Source of the DNA: Gammaproteobacteria bacterium
GTDB taxonomy: Bacteria > Pseudomonadota > Gammaproteobacteria > GRL18
Reading direction: 5' to 3'
Assembly (NCBI GenBank): GCA_023144715.1
Contig: JAGLFC010000010.1
Span: 1-14,117 of the forward strand
Length of the DNA: 14,117 bases
Shown here: positions 7,758-14,117 of the stretch, piece by piece
Layout of the letters: each line of letters begins with the position of its first letter
Numbering within the stretch: position 1 is the stretch's first letter
Program-made: the position numbers and the translations under genes
The notes under the pieces: generated by a model
Told to the model about the DNA's origin: nothing
Database searches by the model: none
The model's input: only the letters and a program-made list of their open reading frames with translations

Positions 7758-7790
7758 ATGGAACAAATGCCATTAAGGAAAACCACTTGA
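7758..7790 (+). CDS. Possible ten-codon leader ORF coupled to recC
   Basis: An ATG at 7758 opens MEQMPLRKTT and stops at TGA 7788-7790. It has a textbook ribosome-binding site (AAGGA 7748-7752, 5-base spacing). Its stop overlaps the recC TTG start (TTGA, 7787-7790), the arrangement used for translational coupling. It has no homology signal because it is too short, and it may be chance. If translated, it would deliver terminating ribosomes onto a weak TTG start. Confidence 0.35.
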   Translation: MEQMPLRKTT

Positions 7791-10700
7791 TTAATATTTA
7801 CCCTGCTAACCGATTAGAAAATCTGGTTCTTTTATTGGACAGAGTGATGCAAGCAACGAATCATCACTCTATTTTAAATGAAGAGATTATACTGGTACAC
7901 AGTAAAGGAATGCAGCATTGGCTCAATCTTAAATTGGCTGAGAATCGTGGTATCAGTATGAATTTGCATTTTAGTTTACCCATGCAATTTTTTTGGACAC
8001 AGATCAGAATAATTTTAGGTAAAAATAATGTACCAGAAAAATCTGCCTATAGCCGTGACGTATTAAGCTGGCGTATTCATGAATTATTGGCGACTGATAC
8101 TCTTATTAATCATCCCTTATGTCAAGAAGCAACACGTTATTGGTTTAAAAAAACACCCAATGAAAACAAACGTTTTCAATTAGCGTGTCAATTAGCCGAT
8201 TTATTTGAACAATATCTTATTTTTCGTCCTGATTGGATTGAGCAGTGGAGCAATAATAGAGGGCAGGGCAATGAACCCTGTGATGAATGGCAGGGGATTA
8301 TTTGGCAATTATTACTTGAGCAAGATAAACAGCATCCTGTTTATTTACTTAAAAAAGCCATACAAGCACTTAAAAGAAAACACTATCATTTGCCTGAACG
8401 CATTAGTTTATTTGGCATTAATACCTTGCCACCCTTATGGTTAGAATTTTTAAGTGAATTAGGTGAGCATACTGATGTACATTTTTTTCATCTGAATCCT
8501 TGCGTGGAATATTGGGGTGATTTAAAAACCGATAAAGCTCAGGCAAAAGAACAATTTGATCGTTGGCTCAAGAGTAATGATCAGCCCTTGACGCATTCTT
8601 CTGATGATGTACACAGTCTTGTTGAAATTACCAATCCACTCTTAGCCAATTTAGGCATTCAGGGAAAAGATTTTTTATATTTATTACAAGAACAAAGTAG
8701 TATTGAAATACCTGTTTATGAATCGCCTGAAACATTGGCACTCGAAAGAGGTGAGCAAGTCACAGTATTGCAACACATTCAAGATGATATTTTACACCTA
8801 CGTGATCGATCTTATGCACATTCAGAAACAATAGAACCTATTATTGATAATAGTATCACTCTAGTCTCTGCTCATAGTGCTTTACGTGAAATTCAAGCGT
8901 TGCATGATTGGTTATTACACCAAATTAATCATGATCCCAGTGTAACACCCAAAGATATTTTGGTGATGTGTCCTAATGTTGAAAATTATGCACCCTATGT
9001 GGATGCTGTGTTTGCTCATGGTTGGTATGACTGGAGTGAACAGATTCCACCCTTGCCATGTTCTATTGCAGATAGAACTCTAAAAGATTCTGAACCTCTA
9101 GTACAGGCTTTTATTGATTTATTAGAACTGCCTGATAGTCGTTTTCAAGTGAGTCAAATTATGGCTTATTTACGCTTACCTGCTTTACAAAATAAATTTA
9201 AGTTTTTAGAAGATGATTTAATTCTTTTAGAACGTTGGGTCAATCATGCTAATATTCATTGGGGCTTGGATGAAACACATAAACAACAGATACTCAGTAA
9301 TAACGCAAGCCAGAATAAGAGCCAGCAAGGGATTAATAATCAATTTACGTGGCAATATGGACTGAATCGTTTACTGTTAGGCTTTGCTCAGGGTGATAAT
9401 GAAAGCATCTATCAAGAGCAACTCTTATTAGCCGATATTGAAGGAGATGATGCTTTATTATTAGGGCGTTATTTTGCATTATTAGAACAACTCAAATACT
9501 ATGCCGATGAATTAAAAACCGAAAGAACGCCTGATGAGTGGCAACAATTTTTATTACAGGCAAAAGAAAGTCTCTTTAGTCCTTTATCAGAGGATAATAA
9601 TGCTCAGGAAATTATTGATCAAGCGATTGATGATTTGAGTGAATATACTCACCATGCTGATTATACTCAAAAATTACCGCTGACCGTGATCCGTGATTTT
9701 TTATTCAATCATTTTAGTCAGCCAGAACCAGGCCGTCAATTTATGTCAGGTCAGGTGACATTTTGCTCTATGATCCCGATGCGCAGTGTGCCTTTTCGTA
9801 TTATTGCGGTATTAGGACTCAATGATGGTGAATTTCCTCGTCAACGTCAGCATACAGGCTTTGATTTAATGGCAATGGATACACCTCGTAAGGGTGATCG
9901 ATCATTACGAGGAGATGATCGTTATTTATTTCTGGAAGCGCTCATTTCTTGTCGAGAAAAGTTGTATTTGAGTTATCAGGGGCATGATGTAAAAACCAAT
10001 AATCAGCGGGAAGCCTCTTTAGTATTACAAGAGTTGATTCATTATTTAGAAAATGCCTATGGTTGGCACATTACAAAAAATAAACAAGAACAATGTTATC
10101 AAGTGCCTTTACAAGCCTTTAATAAAGAAAATTATACAGGTCAATATAAAAGCTTTAATACGCATTGGCTCAAACTCAGTGCAGCAGGTGAAGCCAGAAA
10201 TAATTTGCATAAAATAAGTCCTCTCAATGATGAAAAAATGCTCATCAAAGCAGAACAACTGATCGCATTTTTTAAGAATCCAGCCAAGCAATTTGCTCAA
10301 CAACAATTAGGCTTATATCTCGAACAAAATTATTCCAATGAATTAGAAGACAGTGAACCCTTTGTGGTCAATCATTTGGATCGCTATAAACTCCAAGATA
10401 AAATTCTTAACGAAGAATTATCTCAATCAGATAACAATATGCCTGAATTGATTAAAGCCTTTGAACTCAGTGGTACATTACCTGATACACCTGTTATGAA
10501 GGAAGAGTTACAAGAATGGCAAGCACAGGCCTGTCATTTCTCAGATTATATAAAAAGCCAAATAGAATATGAGGGTGATATATTATCAATAGAATCCATC
10601 ACAATGACTCTTAATGCTATTGAACTAACCGCTGAACTCCCTGTCATTAATGATCAATTACTGTATTGGCGATTAGCCACTCCAAAAGGGCAGGATGATA

Positions 10701-11146
10701 TAAGGCTTTGGATACATCATTTAATGGCTCAAATTACCTTAGGACACTATCATACCCAAGGTATCTTTCGTGGCGCTAAGGATGATTTACTCAAAGTTTC
10801 TTTTGAACCATTAGATTCAGAATTAGCAAAAACATTATTAGGAGAGTTGATGACCCATTGGCAGGAAGGTATGCAAGAAGCGGTTTTATTAAATGCTGCA
10901 CTAGGACAAAAACATTGTCTGATTAAAAAAGGTAAGCATAATTCATTAGATGATAATGCTTTTGCACACTTTTGGAATAATAATTTTGACACTCAGGGAT
11001 TGGGTACTGATCCTTATGTTAATTGGTTTTGGGGTGATGCTTCTGAATGTCCTCAATGGGAAAAACAGTGGCAAGCACGCATAGAGCTTATTTATCAAGC
11101 TCTATACAATTACCGTAAAGAAGAAGCCATCACCCATACACTATGA
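7787..11146 (+). CDS. recC: RecBCD enzyme subunit RecC
   Basis: RecC is the non-catalytic subunit of RecBCD, which processes double-strand breaks; it splits the duplex and reads Chi in the 3'-ending strand. The 1119-residue product nearly matches E. coli RecC (1122), and the N terminus aligns residue for residue from the TTG start (INIYPANRL against LRVYHSNRL). AAGGA at 7775-7779, 7 bases before the TTG, supports that start. Conserved blocks include GM-x2-W (41-45), DLF-x-QYL-x2-RPDW (138-150) and, later, PMRSVPF and GLNDGEFPR. Positions equivalent to E. coli Chi contacts Q38, T40, Q44 and D136 are H38, K40, H44 and E141, while L64, W70, D133, L134 and R142 equivalents are kept. recB and recD are not adjacent: the next gene is convergent moeA, 19 bases away. 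Confidence 0.95.
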   Translation: MINIYPANRLENLVLLLDRVMQATNHHSILNEEIILVHSKGMQHWLNLKLAENRGISMNLHFSLPMQFFWTQIRIILGKNNVPEKSAYSRDVLSWRIHELLATDTLINHPLCQEATRYWFKKTPNENKRFQLACQLADLFEQYLIFRPDWIEQWSNNRGQGNEPCDEWQGIIWQLLLEQDKQHPVYLLKKAIQALKRKHYHLPERISLFGINTLPPLWLEFLSELGEHTDVHFFHLNPCVEYWGDLKTDKAQAKEQFDRWLKSNDQPLTHSSDDVHSLVEITNPLLANLGIQGKDFLYLLQEQSSIEIPVYESPETLALERGEQVTVLQHIQDDILHLRDRSYAHSETIEPIIDNSITLVSAHSALREIQALHDWLLHQINHDPSVTPKDILVMCPNVENYAPYVDAVFAHGWYDWSEQIPPLPCSIADRTLKDSEPLVQAFIDLLELPDSRFQVSQIMAYLRLPALQNKFKFLEDDLILLERWVNHANIHWGLDETHKQQILSNNASQNKSQQGINNQFTWQYGLNRLLLGFAQGDNESIYQEQLLLADIEGDDALLLGRYFALLEQLKYYADELKTERTPDEWQQFLLQAKESLFSPLSEDNNAQEIIDQAIDDLSEYTHHADYTQKLPLTVIRDFLFNHFSQPEPGRQFMSGQVTFCSMIPMRSVPFRIIAVLGLNDGEFPRQRQHTGFDLMAMDTPRKGDRSLRGDDRYLFLEALISCREKLYLSYQGHDVKTNNQREASLVLQELIHYLENAYGWHITKNKQEQCYQVPLQAFNKENYTGQYKSFNTHWLKLSAAGEARNNLHKISPLNDEKMLIKAEQLIAFFKNPAKQFAQQQLGLYLEQNYSNELEDSEPFVVNHLDRYKLQDKILNEELSQSDNNMPELIKAFELSGTLPDTPVMKEELQEWQAQACHFSDYIKSQIEYEGDILSIESITMTLNAIELTAELPVINDQLLYWRLATPKGQDDIRLWIHHLMAQITLGHYHTQGIFRGAKDDLLKVSFEPLDSELAKTLLGELMTHWQEGMQEAVLLNAALGQKHCLIKKGKHNSLDDNAFAHFWNNNFDTQGLGTDPYVNWFWGDASECPQWEKQWQARIELIYQALYNYRKEEAITHTL

Positions 11147-11165
11147 TAGTGAACGCATAAAATCT

Positions 11166-12404
11166 TTAATCAGTTAAGCCTTCAAAAGGTTGTACATCCA
11201 CCATTTGACCTACTTCAATACAGCCACTGTCAGCAGGAATAACCATAAAGCAATTGGCTTGGCTCATCGCAGTTAAGACATGAGAGGCTTGCATTCCTGC
11301 ATTTCTTACAGTGAGTTCACCTGTTTCTGATTGCTCTAAAATACCCCGTTGAAAATCAGTACGTCCAGCACGTTTTTTAATGAATTCACTTGTTTTGGCT
11401 TGAATCATTAAGGGTAACACACTAGTTTGACCTTTCATCCGTTTCAGGGCAGGTTGTACAAACTGATAAAAAGTGGCAATGACGGCAACAGGATTGCCGG
11501 GTAGACCAAAAAATACACTCTTACCCATTGTGCCATAGGCTAACGGTTTACCGGGTTTCATCGCAATTTTCCAGAAATTAATCTGTCCGATCTTTTCTAA
11601 GGTTTCTTTAACAAAGTCAGCTTCACCCACCGAAACACCTCCCGACGTAATCACGGCATCTGCCATATTCGAGGCATTGATAAAAGCGGTTTCTATAGCG
11701 TCTCGATCATCAGGAATAACGCCCATATCAATCAGTTCAACATCCATATTTTTTAATAAACCATAGAGTGAATAACGGTTTGAATCATAAATATCGCCTT
11801 CACCTAAGGTTTCACCGATAGAGCGTAGTTCATCACCTGTGGAGAAAAATGCGACTCGTAATTTACGAGTGACGTGTACTTCTGCAATGCCCTGAGTCGC
11901 AAGAAAAGCCAAATCAGTCGGTGATATTTTTTTGCCTTGTGTTAAAAAAGTGTGTCCTGTGGTTAAATCATCGCCTTCTTTTCTTACATTGGCAAAGGCT
12001 TTTGGTACGGTGGTAATTTTTACCGTGTGTTCATCGGGTGTTTCAGTATGTTCTTGCATAACGACCGTATCCACATCGACAGGTACTTGAGCTCCTGTCA
12101 TAATGCGAATGGCTTCACCTGAAGCGACTTTTCCTTGGTAAGGATGACCCGCAAAAGAGTGTCCCACAATACGCAATGTCAGCGGATCGCTTCCTGTGAT
12201 GTCTTGACTTAAAAAAGCATAACCATCCATAGCAGAATTATCACAAGGTGGCGTGTTAAAAGTGGCTGTTACATCTTTGGCTAAGATACGATTTAACGCC
12301 TGACGCAGATCCACTTGTTCAATGCCTTCAACGGCTTTAGTATGATTAATAATGCGTTGTTGTACTTCGCTTACCGTTAAAAATAGATTATCTTTTTGGC
12401 TCAT
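11166..12404 (-). CDS. moeA: Molybdopterin molybdenumtransferase MoeA
   Basis: MoeA inserts molybdate into adenylylated molybdopterin to give active molybdenum cofactor in the cytoplasm. The 412-residue length is typical (E. coli MoeA has 411). Landmarks are PPCDNSAMDGYA (52-63), FSTGDEL (187-193), YDSN (206-209), TSGGVSVGEAD (253-263) and KPGKP (283-287) followed by FGLPGNP (299-305); all expected substrate and metal-site motifs are present. The ATG at 12404 lies inside the 3' end of mobB, overlapping by 17 bases, so the two are surely one transcript in the order mobB-moeA. Their presence implies the cell makes molybdoenzymes; none is encoded in the window. Confidence 0.96.
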   Translation of the reverse strand: MSQKDNLFLTVSEVQQRIINHTKAVEGIEQVDLRQALNRILAKDVTATFNTPPCDNSAMDGYAFLSQDITGSDPLTLRIVGHSFAGHPYQGKVASGEAIRIMTGAQVPVDVDTVVMQEHTETPDEHTVKITTVPKAFANVRKEGDDLTTGHTFLTQGKKISPTDLAFLATQGIAEVHVTRKLRVAFFSTGDELRSIGETLGEGDIYDSNRYSLYGLLKNMDVELIDMGVIPDDRDAIETAFINASNMADAVITSGGVSVGEADFVKETLEKIGQINFWKIAMKPGKPLAYGTMGKSVFFGLPGNPVAVIATFYQFVQPALKRMKGQTSVLPLMIQAKTSEFIKKRAGRTDFQRGILEQSETGELTVRNAGMQASHVLTAMSQANCFMVIPADSGCIEVGQMVDVQPFEGLTD

Positions 12405-12969
12405 GATGCTTAAAATCCTGTAGAAGTTGACTAATAAAAGTGCTGATTTGAGAAATATTATTGATGTCTAATAACGGACAGTGCAAGACACCTAAATATT
12501 CATTTTGAAAATTGTTATGATCGGTCGCAATGGCAATAATCTTATCATCATTGGGATACAATAAAGGCTTATTTAAACTAGGGCGATGCAGTTCAATTTT
12601 ACTGATTGCTTCATGTTTAAAACCTTCCACCAGAATCAAATCAATATGAGTGAGATCCAAATGTGGCAACAGTTCAAATAATTTAGGATCGCCCATCACG
12701 TCTTGAACAGGTTGTTCAACCATTAATGCCCAACGTTTTGCCGATGCCACTAACATTTGATTCGCTCCTGCTTTACGCAAGCGATAACTGTCTTTACCGG
12801 GTTTATCAATATCAAATTTTTCATGATGGGTATGTTTGACCATCGCAATATGAATGTTGGCGTGATTCAGCGTGGGGATCAATTGCTCTAATAGGGTAGT
12901 TTTGCCTGTGCCACTAAAGGCCGCAAAGCCCAATAAAGGAATGTTCTTGTAGGTGCTCAATGAAATCAT
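12388..12969 (-). CDS. mobB: Molybdopterin-guanine dinucleotide biosynthesis adaptor MobB
   Basis: MobB is a GTP-binding P-loop protein that assists MobA in attaching GMP to molybdopterin to form the bis-MGD cofactor; it is helpful rather than essential in E. coli. The 193-residue product has a Walker A-type loop (SGTGKTT, 19-25), KHTHH (45-49), DIDKPGKDSYR (53-63) and LVEGFKHE (113-120), all hallmarks of MobB. The start is the ATG at 12969, giving about eight residues more at the N terminus than E. coli MobB. No ribosome-binding site precedes it, and a perfect TATAAT ends only 6 bases upstream, so a leaderless transcript is possible. A TTG at 12960 is the only nearby alternative start. mobA is not in the window. 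Confidence 0.93.
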   Translation of the reverse strand: MISLSTYKNIPLLGFAAFSGTGKTTLLEQLIPTLNHANIHIAMVKHTHHEKFDIDKPGKDSYRLRKAGANQMLVASAKRWALMVEQPVQDVMGDPKLFELLPHLDLTHIDLILVEGFKHEAISKIELHRPSLNKPLLYPNDDKIIAIATDHNNFQNEYLGVLHCPLLDINNISQISTFISQLLQDFKHHEPKR

Positions 12970-12988
12970 CAGAAAATTATATCATAAT
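12960..12988 (+). promoter_or_regulatory. Predicted sigma70-type promoter for nudF-cas1
   Basis: The -35 ATGAAA (12960-12965, four of six bases) and the -10 CATAAT (12983-12988, five of six) are separated by 17 bases. Transcription would start near 12995, about 28 bases before the nudF ATG. The promoter overlaps the mobB start codon and the mobB -10 candidate on the other strand, so the divergent units may interfere with each other. If real, it is the only promoter seen in the window that would also read into cas1. Confidence 0.4.
12976..12981 (-). promoter_or_regulatory. Candidate -10 box for mobB-moeA, implying a leaderless mRNA
   Basis: On the minus strand a perfect TATAAT ends 6 bases before the mobB ATG. 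If used, transcription would begin at or next to the start codon, consistent with the lack of a ribosome-binding site. No good -35 is visible at 16-18 bases, so another promoter inside or beyond nudF's leader remains possible. Confidence 0.3.
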
Positions 12989-13022
12989 AGTACTCTTTCT
13001 AAATCAGTGATGTACTTTATTT

Positions 13023-13640
13023 ATGAAAAAATTAAATGCTCAGGATGTCAATCTTCATCAAGAAAAAACCGCTTATAAGGGATTTTTTACGATCAAACAA
13101 TACACCTTACAACACCCTTTATTTCAAGGAGGACACAGTCAGCCATTAATACGAGAATGTTTTGAACGCGGTCATGCTGTGGGGGTATTGGCGTATGATC
13201 CTTGGTTGGATACTCTTATTTTACTCGAACAATTTCGTATTGGTGCGTATGTCAATCACATTCAAAATCCTTGGTTATTAGAAATTATTGCAGGCATTGT
13301 TGAATCAGGCGAATCACACACAGAAGTGGCACATCGTGAAGCTCAAGAAGAAGCAGGCTTAACCTTATTAGCCTTAGAGCCTATTGCCAATTTTTATTCC
13401 AGTCCGGGTGGCACATCAGAAACCACACAATTATATTGTGCCTGTGTGGACAGTCATAACGCAGGAGGTTTTTATGGCTTAGAAGAAGAAGGTGAAGACA
13501 TTCGCCTCCATGTCGTCAGTTATGATGAAGCGGTTCAACTGCTTAAAGAAGGGGCTTTAAATAATGCCAGTGCAATGATTGCGATGCAATGGCTGATGCT
13601 TAATAAAGAAGATTTACGTAGGAAATGGAAACACTTATGA
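13023..13640 (+). CDS. nudF: ADP-ribose pyrophosphatase NudF (Nudix hydrolase)
   Basis: NudF hydrolyses ADP-ribose to AMP and ribose 5-phosphate in the cytoplasm. The 205-residue product aligns well with E. coli NudF along its length: RECFERGHAVGVL (44-56), a complete Nudix box from G91 to L113 with E97, R105-E106 and E109-E110, and the SPGGTSE motif (127-133) specific to the ADP-ribose branch. It should be fully active. The ATG at 13023 has no obvious ribosome-binding site but gives the expected N-terminal length. Its last codons overlap the cas1 start (ATGA, 13637-13640), so the two genes are co-transcribed and probably translationally coupled. In enterobacteria nudF sits among housekeeping genes, so the cas1 neighbour is unusual. 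Confidence 0.94.
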   Translation: MKKLNAQDVNLHQEKTAYKGFFTIKQYTLQHPLFQGGHSQPLIRECFERGHAVGVLAYDPWLDTLILLEQFRIGAYVNHIQNPWLLEIIAGIVESGESHTEVAHREAQEEAGLTLLALEPIANFYSSPGGTSETTQLYCACVDSHNAGGFYGLEEEGEDIRLHVVSYDEAVQLLKEGALNNASAMIAMQWLMLNKEDLRRKWKHL

Positions 13641-14117
13641 AAGACCTTGCCCCCTCCGACTTAAAAACCATATTGCATTCTAAGCGAGCCAATTTATATT
13701 ATCTTGAGCATTGTCGAGTGATGCAAAAAGATGGGCGTGTGCTGTATCTCACCGAAGAAAAGAAACAGCATCAATACTGGAATATTCCGATTGCCAATAC
13801 CACCGTTATTTTATTGGGAACAGGGACTTCTATTACGCAAGCAGCCGTGCGAATGTTGGCACAAGCAGGGGTATTGATTGGCTTTTGTGGGGGCGGTGGC
13901 ACACCTTTGTATATGGCTAATGAAGTGGAATGGATGACGGCACAAAGTGAATATCGTCCGACTGAATACTTACAGGGCTGGATGCGTTTTTGGTTTGATG
14001 ATGGCAAACGTTTACAGGTTGCCAAACAGTTTCAAACCGCACGGATGGAATATCTCAAACAAGTCTGGGGCAAAGATCGAGATTTAAAAGCAGAAGGTTT
14101 TAGCATTGATGATGCAG
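13637..14117 (+). CDS. cas1: CRISPR-associated endonuclease Cas1, type I-F, cut by the window edge
   Basis: Cas1 with Cas2 inserts new spacers into CRISPR arrays. Reading from the ATG at 13637 gives 160 open codons to the right edge with no stop. The translation is strongly like type I-F Cas1: SDLKTILHSKRANLYYLEHC near the start, then YWNIPIANTT, LLGTGTSITQAA, GFCGGGGTP and QSEYRPTEYLQ. Only the N-terminal half is present; the catalytic Glu, His and Asp residues lie beyond the window, so activity cannot be judged. The start overlaps the nudF stop by ATGA, with a weak GGA (13627-13629) 7 bases upstream. Type I-F loci usually continue with a cas2-cas3 fusion and the Cascade genes. GC is about 44%, similar to moeA, so composition does not mark it as a recent arrival. 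Confidence 0.93.
   Translation, partial: MKDLAPSDLKTILHSKRANLYYLEHCRVMQKDGRVLYLTEEKKQHQYWNIPIANTTVILLGTGTSITQAAVRMLAQAGVLIGFCGGGGTPLYMANEVEWMTAQSEYRPTEYLQGWMRFWFDDGKRLQVAKQFQTARMEYLKQVWGKDRDLKAEGFSIDDA

Noticed and set aside
8205..8444. Second plus-strand frame inside recC
   Set aside because: The overlapping RecC frame matches E. coli RecC throughout this stretch, so this frame is a shadow.
10109..10992. Two minus-strand open frames opposite recC
   Set aside because: Both are antisense to continuous RecC coding sequence and show no domain or start signals.
11139..11151. 13-base palindrome CACTATGATAGTG across the recC stop codon
   Set aside because: A one-base centre cannot form a good hairpin and no T-run follows, so it is not a terminator; a palindrome of this size in AT-rich sequence is easily chance.
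13711..14025. Two short open frames on either strand over cas1
   Set aside because: They overlap the open Cas1 frame, whose translation is clearly type I-F Cas1 but which has no stop within the window.
7787..14117. A functional recC-to-cas1 island linking RecBCD to spacer acquisition
   Set aside because: RecBCD does feed type I adaptation in E. coli, but here the two genes are separated by unrelated mobB-moeA on the other strand, so proximity alone does not support a unit.

Overview
The window comes from an AT-rich proteobacterial chromosome, most likely a gammaproteobacterium. The support is a full-length RecC, adjacent mobB and moeA, an E. coli-like NudF and a type I-F Cas1. Spot counts of a few 60-base lines give about 31% GC in the HD-GYP operon, about 38% in recC, and about 44% in moeA and cas1. 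I cannot assign a genus; sulfur- or methane-oxidising gammaproteobacteria are a guess from style only.

Layout. (1) 1-1700, + strand: a promoter with an inverted repeat over its -35, then a YkgJ-type cysteine-cluster protein and a YfcE-type metallophosphoesterase. (2) 1705-3583, - strand: the Na+/H+ antiporter NhaA and an exported DUF4124-like protein. (3) 3709-7730, + strand: a tight four-gene cluster of HD-GYP paralogue 1, a lipoprotein, an orphan periplasmic solute-binding protein and HD-GYP paralogue 2. (4) 7787-11146, + strand: recC, preceded by a ten-codon mini-ORF that overlaps its TTG start. (5) 11166-12969, - strand: mobB-moeA, molybdenum cofactor genes that overlap by 17 bases. (6) 13023 to the right edge, + strand: nudF, overlapping by ATGA with the 5' part of a type I-F cas1 cut by the window edge. 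The cas1 ORF runs off the edge.

Most genes are recognisable housekeeping genes. The less ordinary parts are these. The HD-GYP cluster has two paralogues that have lost the same metal ligands while keeping the GYP loop, and they bracket two envelope proteins; this looks like a sensing module rather than a c-di-GMP phosphodiesterase pair. RecC keeps the fold and length of E. coli RecC but differs at several known Chi-contact positions. A CRISPR adaptation gene is translationally coupled to an ADP-ribose pyrophosphatase gene. No tRNA, rRNA, CRISPR array, insertion sequence or convincing intrinsic terminator is visible, and no stretch over 300 bases lacks a gene.
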